From assembly GCA_964487255.1 (NCBI GenBank), contig CAZAQV010000022.1, positions 46,646 through 110,645 on the forward strand: a stretch of DNA of 64,000 nucleotides, in the 5' to 3' direction. This DNA comes from CAZAQV01 sp964487255 (GTDB lineage Bacteria; Myxococcota_A; Polyangia; Polyangiales; CAZAQV01). The number at the start of each line of letters is the position of its first letter. Position 1 is the stretch's first letter. A program made the translations under genes and the position numbers. Shown one piece after another: positions 9,073 through 17,443 of the stretch. Below the pieces are notes generated by a model. It was not told where the DNA came from, searched no databases, and saw only the letters and a program-made list of their open reading frames with translations.

Positions 9073-10683
9073 ATGCGCGATGACCTGACTTACACTCAAA
9101 AAGCTACTTCTATTCTCCTTTTGACCGCGGCGTTGTTTTGGACAGGCTGCAGTTGTGACGACGACGATCCGGCGCCGGGCGATGCGGGACGCGATGTTAA
9201 CGTCGAGTCGTCCTTGCCGGATGCCACCGCCGATTCTGCACAGGACGCACTTGTCGACGCAATGCCTGATGCCGGCATGGTCGCGTTGTGCATGAACGCA
9301 GGAGAAACGCGCTGCGCCGATGTGTGCGTGGTGACTGCCACGAGTCCTCTGCACTGCGGAGGCTGTGACCGGCCCTGCGAGGAAGGTCAGGTTTGCTCCT
9401 CGGGTAACTGCGTCCTGGAGTGTGGCGAAGGCCTCGACGCTTGCGGGAGCTCGTGCGTCGATCAACAGAGCGACGAGATGTACTGCGGTAGCTGTGACGT
9501 CTCATGCCGCGCAGACCAGGAGTGTAGCGCAGGTAGCTGCGTGTGCCCCGCCGGGATGACCGAGTGTCAGGGGCAGTGTGTTCGGCTATCGAGCGACCCA
9601 GCAAATTGTGGCGTGTGTACGAACGCATGCGCGGATGGCTTCGTGTGTTCGTCCGGTGAATGTACAAGCGAAGGCTGCGCTTCAGGTCTCAGTGATTGCG
9701 GCGGCGCCTGCGTGGACCTCACCTCGGACAACCTCAACTGTGGCACCTGCGGCGAGACCTGCCTCGGTGGCCAAAATTGCGCGGGTTCGAGTTGCCAGTG
9801 CCCGGGCGGCCAGATGGTTTGCGGCGGAGGCTGCGTTGATATCCTCGCCGACAACGGAAACTGTGGTGGCTGCGGAATCAACTGTGGTCCGGGCTCGGTC
9901 TGCGTAGATGGCGCCTGCGAACTTTCCGGCGATGCCTGTGGCGGCAACCGCAGCGAGTGCAATGGCGCTTGTGTGAACCTCGACAACGACGAACTCAATT
10001 GCGGTGCGTGCGGCGTTGCGTGTTCCGGTGGCAAACAATGTGCAAACGGAATGTGCGAGTGTCCGGGCAACACCACCGACTGTTCGGGCGTTTGCGTGGA
10101 TACGAGCAATGACCCGCTCAACTGCAATACCTGTGGCAAGGTGTGCGCGGATGGCCAACTCTGTGGCGACTCGGCTTGCGTGGAAGACTGTCCACAGGGG
10201 ACGACCGCGTGTGCCGGCAGCTGCGTCGACACGACCAGTGACCCGCTTAACTGCAATGGCTGCGGTCTCGCTTGTTCTGGTGGGAAGGTCTGTGTGGATA
10301 GCCAATGCGTGTGCGACGGCGGTAACGAGGACTGTTCGGGCGTTTGCATCAACACCGAGCGCGACGCATTGCATTGCGGTGGTTGCGACATGGCTTGTGA
10401 AGACGGCCGCGTGTGTCGCGAGTCGAGCTGCAGCTGCCCGGTGGGCGCTGAGTGCGGTGAGATGTGTGTCAACACACTCAACGATCCCATGAACTGCGGC
10501 ATGTGTGGCATGGTCTGCATGGAAGGCGACAGCTGCATGCGTGGCATGTGCTCTTGCCCGAATGGTGATACGCGGTGCGGGGACGAGTGCATCGACACCC
10601 GCACCGACGTCATGAACTGCGGCGGCTGCGGAGAGACCTGCGGCGTTGGCCAAACCTGCATGGGTGGCCGCTGTCGAAACTAG
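9073..10683 (+). CDS. Cysteine-rich tandem-repeat lipoprotein
   Basis: A 536-residue exported protein. The start is ATG 9073 (MRDDLTYTQKATSILLL), giving a lipoprotein signal ending ALFWTGC; the frame is open further upstream to 8983 but without a signal. After an acidic linker come about ten or eleven units of roughly 40 residues with the pattern C-x-G-x-C-V-D…N-C-G-x-C-G…C…G-x-x-C, for example NCGTCGETC and NCGACGVAC. Arrays like this occur in surface proteins of myxobacteria (families named after Myxococcus Cys-rich proteins). The Cys residues are probably disulphide-paired, giving a rod-like outer-surface protein. The binding partner is unknown. Confidence 0.8.
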   Translation: MRDDLTYTQKATSILLLTAALFWTGCSCDDDDPAPGDAGRDVNVESSLPDATADSAQDALVDAMPDAGMVALCMNAGETRCADVCVVTATSPLHCGGCDRPCEEGQVCSSGNCVLECGEGLDACGSSCVDQQSDEMYCGSCDVSCRADQECSAGSCVCPAGMTECQGQCVRLSSDPANCGVCTNACADGFVCSSGECTSEGCASGLSDCGGACVDLTSDNLNCGTCGETCLGGQNCAGSSCQCPGGQMVCGGGCVDILADNGNCGGCGINCGPGSVCVDGACELSGDACGGNRSECNGACVNLDNDELNCGACGVACSGGKQCANGMCECPGNTTDCSGVCVDTSNDPLNCNTCGKVCADGQLCGDSACVEDCPQGTTACAGSCVDTTSDPLNCNGCGLACSGGKVCVDSQCVCDGGNEDCSGVCINTERDALHCGGCDMACEDGRVCRESSCSCPVGAECGEMCVNTLNDPMNCGMCGMVCMEGDSCMRGMCSCPNGDTRCGDECIDTRTDVMNCGGCGETCGVGQTCMGGRCRN

Positions 10684-10699
10684 CGATTAGGGTGGGGGC

Positions 10700-11227
10700 A
10701 TGAGACATATCATGCCCCTACTGCCGCTGCTCGCCTGCGTCGCTTGTGGCGCGGCTCCCGAACCGACGCGCTTTACACTTTCGAGCGAGGGGCCGGAGGT
10801 GCACGCGATTGCGAAGCAGCTTGACACGTTGCATCGAGCCGCCGCGGAGGCGGACGAAGAAACCTACTTCTCACTCTTTCACCAAGACGCCGTCTTTTTG
10901 GGTACAGATGCCACTGAGCGATGGCCCGTCGGTGACTTTCGCGCGTACGCGCACGAGCGATTCAAAACCGGCACCGGCTGGACCTACGTGGTGCAGACGC
11001 GCAACATCGAGCTCGGATCCGACGGCAGATACGCCGTTTTTGACGAGCTGCTTCACAATGAAGCGCTCGGCCAAACGAGAGGTACGGGCGTGCTCGTCAA
11101 GACACCCGACGGCGACTGGAAAATCCTTCAGTACAACCTGACGTTGGTCGTGCCCAATGAAATCGTTCGCGATATCGCTGAAGCCATCGCCAACCCAGTT
11201 CCCCCAACGGAGCTGGCCGTACCCTAG
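10700..11227 (+). CDS. SnoaL/NTF2-like lipoprotein
   Basis: A 175-residue lipoprotein. The signal ends LLACVAC, Cys15 or so being lipidated. The rest has the cone-shaped alpha+beta NTF2-like pattern: helix AIAKQLDTLHRAAAEADEE, the segment YFSLFHQDAVFLGTDATERW, and a terminal strand GDWKILQYNLTLVV. This matches the SnoaL-3/DUF4440 group, whose members are small-molecule-binding or enzymatic; no catalytic set is certain here. It follows the Cys-rich gene by 16 bases with a GGTGGGGG ribosome site, so the two are probably co-transcribed. It converges on the reductase gene. Confidence 0.75.
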   Translation: MRHIMPLLPLLACVACGAAPEPTRFTLSSEGPEVHAIAKQLDTLHRAAAEADEETYFSLFHQDAVFLGTDATERWPVGDFRAYAHERFKTGTGWTYVVQTRNIELGSDGRYAVFDELLHNEALGQTRGTGVLVKTPDGDWKILQYNLTLVVPNEIVRDIAEAIANPVPPTELAVP

Positions 11228-11240
11228 GTCCCATGTGACT

Positions 11241-12368
11241 TTAGTCGAGTAATTGAAAACTGAGGCCAGCCTCGGGCAGACGTGCGAACAGGGCATCGGC
11301 CATCGCTTGAGCGCTGGTCAATATTCCGTAGCGTTCGGGTAGGCTGCTGGCGTCTTCGCTGAGGCACAGTGCACTCTGAACCAGCATCTTCGCCGTTTCG
11401 GTGTACCCGATGTCGCCGCCGCGTATTTCCAATACCTTGCGTGCCGAGTCGGACTCAGCCACGAGCAACTCTCGGAAGTGATGCGTCGCTCGCGTTTCTT
11501 CGCTCGGCCCATCCCCGGACGGTTTGAGGCGGCCGAGGGCACGTCGCAACGGGGCCACTTGTGCGAGCGCCGCAACCGTTCCTACGCCTAGCGCGAGGGC
11601 TGCGACCTTTGCAAACGATCCGAAAGCCAGATGGTGACCGTAGGAAAAGTCTGCGCCGTAGCCATCGAGCGTACTCGCGCTACGCAAAACGACATCGATA
11701 TCGTACGCTGGAAGAGGGCAGCCCCAGACCCCCAGTTCCGCGTTGCGATGAAGTTTTGTGACGTTGTGGACCGGGCGAAGGCCGCGCGTTTGTTGACGGC
11801 GCCTCTCAGCCCGTTCCGCTGCGATCAGCTTGTGCTGTCCCAGCCCGTTCAGCATCGAGTTCCACGTTCCACCCGAGATCATGCCGGATCCAGAGATGTA
11901 GGAGCGGACGCGCAGTGCTTCGTCTTGTGGCATCTGTCTCGCAATGTGCCAAGTGCCGATGTCGTGTGGGATCGAGTCGAACCCGCAGCAGTTGACGATA
12001 CGGACTCGGCGTAGCTCCGCATTGCTGCGGTGACGGTTCAAAAGTCCATCGACAAACTGTGGTTCGCCGTTGGAGTCGACGTAATCGGTTGCCGTGTCGA
12101 TACAGGCTTTGACCAGTGGTTCGCCAAAGCGTGCAAACGGGCCTACGGTGCTGATGACGACATCTGCTTGCTCACACATGGCACGCAGTGATGCTTCATT
12201 GTGAGCGTCAGCGTTGATGAGCGGCACATCAACTCCGAGCCGCTCGCGCAATGCCTCAAGCTTGTTCCGATCTCGGCCGGCCATTGCCCAAGATTTCCCC
12301 TGAAGCGTGGCGAGATACTCCGCAGCAAGCCCGCCCGTAAAACCTGTAGCGCCATATAAAACGATCAT
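11241..12368 (-). CDS. Saccharopine dehydrogenase-like NAD(P)-binding reductase (trans-acting enoyl reductase type)
   Basis: A 375-residue enzyme with a Rossmann nucleotide site at the N-terminus, VLYGATGFTGGLAAEYL, then AGRDRNKLEALRERLG and CEQADVVISTVGPFARFG. This is the saccharopine dehydrogenase-like oxidoreductase group, in which actinobacterial members act as enoyl reductases in lipid assembly. NCCGFDSIPHDIG at about 130 is the usual second signature. The substrate is unknown. The C-terminal half has a short hydrophobic segment (AKVAALALGVGTVAAL), as in membrane-associated relatives. It is monocistronic, converging with the SnoaL-like gene. Confidence 0.8.
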   Translation of the reverse strand: MIVLYGATGFTGGLAAEYLATLQGKSWAMAGRDRNKLEALRERLGVDVPLINADAHNEASLRAMCEQADVVISTVGPFARFGEPLVKACIDTATDYVDSNGEPQFVDGLLNRHRSNAELRRVRIVNCCGFDSIPHDIGTWHIARQMPQDEALRVRSYISGSGMISGGTWNSMLNGLGQHKLIAAERAERRRQQTRGLRPVHNVTKLHRNAELGVWGCPLPAYDIDVVLRSASTLDGYGADFSYGHHLAFGSFAKVAALALGVGTVAALAQVAPLRRALGRLKPSGDGPSEETRATHHFRELLVAESDSARKVLEIRGGDIGYTETAKMLVQSALCLSEDASSLPERYGILTSAQAMADALFARLPEAGLSFQLLD

Positions 12369-12441
12369 GTGGCGTTATGTGCCGCTTTCAGAGCTGTCCT
12401 GCAAGCGCAGGATGCGAGTCGATCAGGGGCGCAGCGTGGTT

Positions 12442-13119
12442 CTAGCCTTCTACCTTCGAGCGAGGCAATGCGAGCGAAAGTTTGATCACGACTTCATCTT
12501 TGATGAGGTCGTCGGGCATTCCGGGGTACTTGATGTTGAAGTCTTTTCGGTTGATGACAAACTCCGAGTGGGCACTGAACTTGTTTTCCTCGAGGCTAAT
12601 CTTAGCCGGGAACGAGATCGACTTCGTGATGCCGTGAAGGGTTAAGTCTCCTGTCACGACATGGGTGTAGGTTCCGTCTTGTTTCTTCGCGATGCGAGTC
12701 GATTTAAATGTCGCGGTGGGGATCTTTTCGACGTCGAAGAAGTCGGGCGACTTGAGGTGGCCCGTTAGTTTTTCCGTGTCCGTAAATACGGAGGCCGTCT
12801 GAATAGTGAGCTCGACCGAGGACTGCGTCAAATCACGAGCAGCGACTTTGGCTGTACCCGAGAACTCCTTGAAACCGCCATCGTGGCTTCCGGTCACCTT
12901 CGCGCCCGTAAACTCGACCTTGCTGTTGTCGGGGGTGATGGCGATAGTTTCGACTGGCGCTGTTTCCGCTGGCTTTGCTTCCTGTGCCGCTTTAGCGGTG
13001 GGGGTCTTGACGGCTTCGCTGACTGTAGCGGTCGGTTTGCCCTGTGTGTGATCGTCGCAGGCGGCGAGCCCGAACGCGGATAGTAGAGAGATGGCGAATA
13101 GTGGTTTGTTGTTCATCAT
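12442..13119 (-). CDS. YceI-family lipoprotein
   Basis: A 225-residue exported protein. The start is ATG 13119, because MMNNKPLFAISLLSAFGLAAC is a good lipoprotein signal and AGGA lies eight bases upstream; the open frame continues to 13449 without coding character. After a low-complexity Ala/Thr/Lys linker, residues about 55-225 are a YceI lipocalin-like beta-barrel (DNSKVEFTGAKVTGSHDGGF, GDLTLHGITKSISFP). YceI proteins bind polyprenyl or other amphiphilic molecules in the periplasm. It is one of three YceI-like genes in the window and the only one with an evident lipobox. Confidence 0.88.
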   Translation of the reverse strand: MMNNKPLFAISLLSAFGLAACDDHTQGKPTATVSEAVKTPTAKAAQEAKPAETAPVETIAITPDNSKVEFTGAKVTGSHDGGFKEFSGTAKVAARDLTQSSVELTIQTASVFTDTEKLTGHLKSPDFFDVEKIPTATFKSTRIAKKQDGTYTHVVTGDLTLHGITKSISFPAKISLEENKFSAHSEFVINRKDFNIKYPGMPDDLIKDEVVIKLSLALPRSKVEG

Positions 13120-13182
13120 GTCGCGATCCTGGAGCAGCACTTCTTGAGAACAAGACCTCTGAAACCAGTGTTTTTGGGTTTC

Positions 13183-13204
13183 ACTATCCCGACCACGGGA
13201 TAGT
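13183..13204. promoter_or_regulatory. Palindromic operator-like site between divergent yceI and PAP2 genes
   Basis: ACTATCCC (13183-13190) and GGGATAGT (13197-13204) are perfect 8-bp arms separated by six bases. The site is about 65 bases upstream of the YceI start and 37 bases upstream of the PAP2 start, so one regulator could act on both. Confidence 0.45.
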
Positions 13205-13240
13205 TGCGATTCGTCGCTGTATCGCTCACGTTGTTGGGAC

Positions 13241-13963
13241 ATGTGCAAGATGCTGCTGAAGACGACCGTTGTGCTTGTCAGCGCGGGGATCGGTCTCAAG
13301 TCGTCGCAAGTCCATGCCCAGAGCCCGTACGAATTGAAGCTCGAGGTTGATGTGCCCTTGGTGTTGCTCGGTTTGGCGGGCGCGTCGGCTGCCTTCGTGG
13401 ACGTGCCCCCGCCTGCATGTTTGCCGAGCTGTGACCCATCGAAGGTCAATGGTTTCGATCGTACTGTGCTTGGAAACTACTCGGAGACTTCCTTCGATGT
13501 TTCGACCGCGGGTGTATATGCGCTTCTAGCGGCCGGTCCCTTGTGGGACTTGCTTGAGACAGGTGGGGAGGGGTGGTTTCAGAACTCAGCAGTCTTCCTT
13601 GAAACCATTATTCTTACCCAAGCCATCACGCAGCTCACGAAAGTAGCGGTCAGAAGGCCTGCGCCTTTTGTGTACAACGATGAAGTGCCGCTGCACATTC
13701 GAGAGAGCGCTCACGCGAGCCGCAGTTTTATTTCGGGTCATGCAGCGACCGCGTTTGCAGCCACGACCTCATTCACAACGCTCTATTGGCACCGTCACCC
13801 TAACAGTGACTGGCGCTGGGTGGTGCTTGTTGGTGGCGCGGTCCTTTCGTCGACCGTGTCGCTCTTGAAGATCGATGCGGGCTACCATTACTGGACGGAC
13901 ATTCTAGCCGGCGCAGCCGTGGGGGTCGCCATGGGCATCCTTGTGCCTAACCTACATCGCTAG
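13241..13963 (+). CDS. PAP2-superfamily phosphatase, exported or membrane-associated
   Basis: A 240-residue protein with a weak N-terminal signal (LLKTTVVLVSAGIGLKSSQVHAQ). The PAP2 motifs are in order: KVAVRRPAPF, then SRSFISGHAA with the catalytic His, then DAGYHYWTDILAG with the second His and Asp. Such enzymes dephosphorylate lipid phosphates (phosphatidate, undecaprenyl pyrophosphate). In motif 3 the usual Arg six residues before the His is Lys (KIDAGYH), a conservative but notable change. The start is ATG 13241 or Met4 at 13250. It is divergent from the YceI gene over a palindrome, and overlaps the convergent SDR gene by 17 bases. Confidence 0.85.
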   Translation: MCKMLLKTTVVLVSAGIGLKSSQVHAQSPYELKLEVDVPLVLLGLAGASAAFVDVPPPACLPSCDPSKVNGFDRTVLGNYSETSFDVSTAGVYALLAAGPLWDLLETGGEGWFQNSAVFLETIILTQAITQLTKVAVRRPAPFVYNDEVPLHIRESAHASRSFISGHAATAFAATTSFTTLYWHRHPNSDWRWVVLVGGAVLSSTVSLLKIDAGYHYWTDILAGAAVGVAMGILVPNLHR

Positions 13964-14921
13964 ACGCCTGACGGCTCTCTAGCCTGACCAACTTTGCGCT
14001 TTTCTCCCAGAGCTTTTCCGCTAACGCCGCATCGTTTGCCTGCGGGTTTGGGCTCTCGAGAGGCCAGCCGCCCTTGTTGGCTGAGCGTTCGCGGTACTGA
14101 CCGAGTTGGCTGTAGTACGCGCCAGGTTCGATGTCGTCGGCTAGCATCGCGTAGAGTGAACTCTGCGCTCCTTCCCACGGTTCGATCATTCCCATCAGGC
14201 TTAGCACAGGGCGAGCGATGTAGTTTTGAAGCACGAGAGGCATCGTGTGCTTCACAAGGTTGGTACGCACCCACCCAGGATGAACACTGACCGCGCTCAC
14301 TCCCGTCCCTTCGAGTCGCTTTGCGAGCTCTTTCGCGTGCAGAACGTTCGCGAGCTTCGACTGCGCGTAGGCTTTCCAACCGTCGTACTTGCGTGCCTGA
14401 AAGTTTAGGTCTGAGAGTTCGATGGTTCCTTCGCGGCCCATCGCCTTGTCGTGATAGCAGCTTGAGACGTTTACGATGCGCGACGGAGCCCCTTTCTTGA
14501 GTGCGTCGAGCAAGAGCCCCGTGAGCAAGAAGTGCCCGAGGTGGTTGACGCCGAATTGTTTCTCGAACCCGTCTTTCGTTCTCTCCTCAGGGGTGTTCAT
14601 GACGCCCGCGTTGTTGATAAGCCCGTGAAGCGCATCATGTCTGTCGAGAAAATCGGCCGCGAATCGACGCACCGAGGACAAGTCGGACAGGTCGAGTTCG
14701 AGTACCTCAATGGAAGCCTGCGGGTGCTCCGCCCAGATTTGCTGAGCACGCTCCTCCCCAGCGGCGATGCGACGACACGCGATGACGACGAGGGCGCCTT
14801 GCTTCGCAAGCTGTGCTGCGGTCACCGCCCCGATGCCGGCGTTCGCGCCCGTGACGATGATGGTTTTTTCGGATAAGTCTTTTGAGAGCAGTTCTTTCGG
14901 ACACATGCGTGGCTTTGCCAT
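13947..14921 (-). CDS. Short-chain dehydrogenase/reductase (retinol dehydrogenase-like)
   Basis: A 324-residue classical SDR. TGANAGIG near residue 24 is the NAD(P)-binding site, NNAG is the structural motif, NVSSCYHD carries the catalytic Ser and YAQSK the Tyr and Lys. The overall layout resembles the retinol dehydrogenase/WW-domain oxidoreductase group (QFGVNHLGHFLLT, SVHPGWVRTNL); the substrate is unknown. The start is ATG 14921 (MAKPRMCPKELL); the open frame continues to 15020 within purU. It lies 44 bases downstream of purU on the same strand, so co-transcription is possible. Confidence 0.88.
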   Translation of the reverse strand: MAKPRMCPKELLSKDLSEKTIIVTGANAGIGAVTAAQLAKQGALVVIACRRIAAGEERAQQIWAEHPQASIEVLELDLSDLSSVRRFAADFLDRHDALHGLINNAGVMNTPEERTKDGFEKQFGVNHLGHFLLTGLLLDALKKGAPSRIVNVSSCYHDKAMGREGTIELSDLNFQARKYDGWKAYAQSKLANVLHAKELAKRLEGTGVSAVSVHPGWVRTNLVKHTMPLVLQNYIARPVLSLMGMIEPWEGAQSSLYAMLADDIEPGAYYSQLGQYRERSANKGGWPLESPNPQANDAALAEKLWEKSAKLVRLESRQASSDVG

Positions 14922-14965
14922 GGCCTCGATCTCGTGCCGCAAGCGCTGTTCGTCAAGCCGCCGAC

Positions 14966-15814
14966 TTACCGAAAGACGACCGTCTTGTTGCCCACGAGCA
15001 GCACGCGACTCTCGGCCCACCAGCGCACCGCTCGGGAAAGCACTCTTCTTTCGGTGTCTTCCCCCAGCGCTTCGAGTTCGCGCGCCGTCAGCGTGTGATC
15101 CACGCGCTCGACCTCCTGCTCGATGATTGGGCCCTCATCGAGATCAGACGTCACGAAATGAGCGGTCGCACCGACCAGTTTCACACCACGCAGATGCGCT
15201 TGGTGGTAGGGGCGGGCGCCCTTAAAGCCAGGAAGAAACGAGTGGTGGATGTTGATCGCGCGGCCGCGCAGCACGGCGCAAAGGTCGTCGCTGAGGATCT
15301 GCATGTAGCGTGCTAGCACAACGAGGTCGATCTGGTGCACCTCAAGTAGGGATTTGATCTGCGCTTCTTGCTTGGGTTTGGTCTCTTTGCTGACCGGCAG
15401 GTGTACGAAAGGAATGCCATAGCGCTCTACAAGCTTGCGACACGTCTCGTGATTGGATACCACGAGCGGCAGTTCGATCGGCAGCAGGCCGCGTTGCCAG
15501 CGATAGAGCAGGTCCACAAGGCAATGGTCGACCTTCGAAACCAGCACCATCACCCGCGGACGTGCGGCAGCTACGCGCACCGACAGCTCAGCCTCGGGAT
15601 CCTTGACCCAACGTCGCACAGCTGCCTCGACTTGATCGGGGTGTTCGGCTGACGACTCGACCAAGGTGCGCATACAAAAGAGTCCCGTGTCGGGTTCTGA
15701 AAACTGTGCGTTTTCGAGGATATTGCCGTCGACTTCGAGAAGCCCGCTGCAAACGCCGTGAACGATACCGGGACCGTCGGGGCACGTAAGTGTGAGAACA
15801 TACTGGTTTGCCAT
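14966..15814 (-). CDS. purU: Formyltetrahydrofolate deformylase
   Basis: A 282-residue enzyme hydrolysing 10-formyltetrahydrofolate to formate and tetrahydrofolate, balancing one-carbon pools and supplying formate for PurT. An N-terminal ACT-like domain (YVLTLTCPDGPGIVHGVCSG) is followed by a formyltransferase-type domain with VLARYMQILSDDLC and the catalytic NIHHSFLPGFKGARPYHQA, including the conserved Asn, His and later Asp in TSDLDEGPII. The start is ATG 15814 (MANQYVLTL), chosen over the 15838 option by alignment to the family. It is downstream of the sigma factor gene, 45 bases away, on the same strand. Confidence 0.95.
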   Translation of the reverse strand: MANQYVLTLTCPDGPGIVHGVCSGLLEVDGNILENAQFSEPDTGLFCMRTLVESSAEHPDQVEAAVRRWVKDPEAELSVRVAAARPRVMVLVSKVDHCLVDLLYRWQRGLLPIELPLVVSNHETCRKLVERYGIPFVHLPVSKETKPKQEAQIKSLLEVHQIDLVVLARYMQILSDDLCAVLRGRAINIHHSFLPGFKGARPYHQAHLRGVKLVGATAHFVTSDLDEGPIIEQEVERVDHTLTARELEALGEDTERRVLSRAVRWWAESRVLLVGNKTVVFR

Positions 15815-15859
15815 CGCTTCAGCGACCAGACGTACCACGTGCGCGAGCTGCGGGCGATG

Positions 15860-17152
15860 TCAGGAGACTTTGCGGATCCAGTGCGGCTCAGAGACTTGCG
15901 CAAGGAGCTCAGTGTCTTTCGGTGCGAGCGAGCGCAGCTTCTCAAGGGCCTGACTTTCGATTTGCCGGATTCGTTCGCGGCTCAGATCGAAATCGTTCGC
16001 GACTTCTTGGAGTGAGTGGATGCGCTTCTGACCGATGCCGAAGCGCATGCGTAGGACTTTCTGCTCTCGCGGCGTCAGCTCTGCAAGGAGGCGCCGCGCT
16101 GAGTCGCAACGTTGGGCGTGCGCACTCGCTTCGTCCGCGGACACGGCCTGGTCGTCGCTGAGCAGGTCTCCGAGACGACCGTCCCCGTCGGCATTGGTGG
16201 GTGTTTCCACCGAAATCGTATGAAGTGTAGCTTCGCGTATCGCCTTGAGCTTCTTCGGAGCGAGTCCGGACGCTTTCGCAATCTCGCTCTCGAGCGGCGC
16301 GCGGCCGAGTGTCTGAGTGAGTGCACTCGTCTTCTTGCGCACACGTCGAATGGAGTCGCCCACATGGACGGGAAGGCGGATCACACGCGACTGGTTGGCG
16401 ATGCCTCGCTGGATTGCCTGTCGGATCCACCAAGATGCATAGGTCGAGAAGCGGTAGCCTTTTTTGTAGTCGAACTTGTCCACGGCGCGGAGGAGGCCGA
16501 GGTTGCCTTCTTGAATCATGTCACTCAGGTGCATCTTCGAGTGGGCGTGCTGCTTGGCGAACGAGATGACGAGGCGAAGATTTGACTCCACGAGTTCGGC
16601 TTTGGCTTCGTCGACGCGCGCGCTCTCTTTGAGTAAGTGATCTGCCAGTTCGCGGATCTGTGAAAGGTTCATCCCGGTTTCTTTGATGAAGCCGCGGGGT
16701 GTTCGCGTGAGGCCCGCGAGCTCTTCGGTGCGTGCGATGAGCTGTCCAGCGGCCTCCCGCCAGAAGGTGTGGGAGAACTCAAACGCGAGAATTTGTTCGC
16801 GGCGTACTTTGCGTCGGCGATCGCCGATCCGACCTTGCGATAGCGAGCGTTCGTATTTTCGCTCTTGCGTGATGAGCTCAATGAGCTCGCCCTCGATCGT
16901 CTCCTGCACCTCGGTGGTGGGGTTGCCCACGATACGGTCACAGAGTTCTCCGAGCGAGACATCGCCGCGTCGGGCGCTAAGCAGTGCGGTTTCGAAATCG
17001 TTGGCGAGCGGACCACCCGCGTCAATGATCGCGCTCGCGATCGCGCGCCGGCTTTTGTCCATTTGGCGGGCCAGTTCGACTTCGCCTTCGCGCGTCAGCA
17101 GGGGCGTGTTGGCCACAGAAAGATAAGCATTGTCCAGAGCGGGTGCAGGCAT
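15860..17152 (-). CDS. RNA polymerase sigma factor, sigma-70 family
   Basis: A 430-residue group 2 or RpoH-like sigma factor. Region 1.2 is at about 8-40 (DNAYLSVANTPLLTREGEVE). A roughly 110-residue charged non-conserved segment follows. Region 2 is at about 185-255, with DMIQEGNLGLLRAVDKFDYK and FSTYASWWIRQAIQRGI; region 3 at about 260-340; region 4 at about 365-425 with the helix-turn-helix SLQEVANDFDLSRERIRQIE. It would direct core polymerase to a specific promoter set. The start ATG 17152 follows GAGG by about nine bases. The length and insertion resemble alternative sigma factors of myxobacteria; the regulon cannot be told from here. Confidence 0.88.
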   Translation of the reverse strand: MPAPALDNAYLSVANTPLLTREGEVELARQMDKSRRAIASAIIDAGGPLANDFETALLSARRGDVSLGELCDRIVGNPTTEVQETIEGELIELITQERKYERSLSQGRIGDRRRKVRREQILAFEFSHTFWREAAGQLIARTEELAGLTRTPRGFIKETGMNLSQIRELADHLLKESARVDEAKAELVESNLRLVISFAKQHAHSKMHLSDMIQEGNLGLLRAVDKFDYKKGYRFSTYASWWIRQAIQRGIANQSRVIRLPVHVGDSIRRVRKKTSALTQTLGRAPLESEIAKASGLAPKKLKAIREATLHTISVETPTNADGDGRLGDLLSDDQAVSADEASAHAQRCDSARRLLAELTPREQKVLRMRFGIGQKRIHSLQEVANDFDLSRERIRQIESQALEKLRSLAPKDTELLAQVSEPHWIRKVS

Positions 17153-17443
17153 GGTGTTACTACCTCGTTAACAAGCGAACCCCGGGCTTATTCCATCCTT
17201 TGGGTGAAGCTACGCTCCGGGGGATAATTGGAATCTAGGGACGCGCTTTGCGCGTGGCCAGCCTGCAAAATGCCAGAGAATGTTTGGTTTTTTTGCTGTC
17301 GTTTGGCGTCGACAGGCTTTTGGCCGTCAGCGAACCCAGCCGCCCTTGCGCCATAGTCTGGGGCGCACCGCCGCTGCAATAGTGTCAACACGGCGGCCAA
17401 CTGGGCGCCCTCAGAGCGAAGGCTCTTGAATGTTTGCCGATAA
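17153..17443. promoter_or_regulatory. Divergent intergenic region between the sigma factor and an L,D-transpeptidase gene
   Basis: 291 bases without a convincing gene; promoters for both flanking genes should lie here. A short hairpin ACGCGC-ttt-GCGCGT is at 17241-17255, and a run of seven T at about 17291. I could not identify a convincing -35/-10 pair. Confidence 0.35.

Noticed and set aside
9567..10661. Two long minus-strand ORFs antisense to the Cys-rich lipoprotein
   Set aside because: They mirror the Cys-rich repeats and are themselves repetitive; the plus-strand frame has a lipoprotein signal and a clear repeat family.
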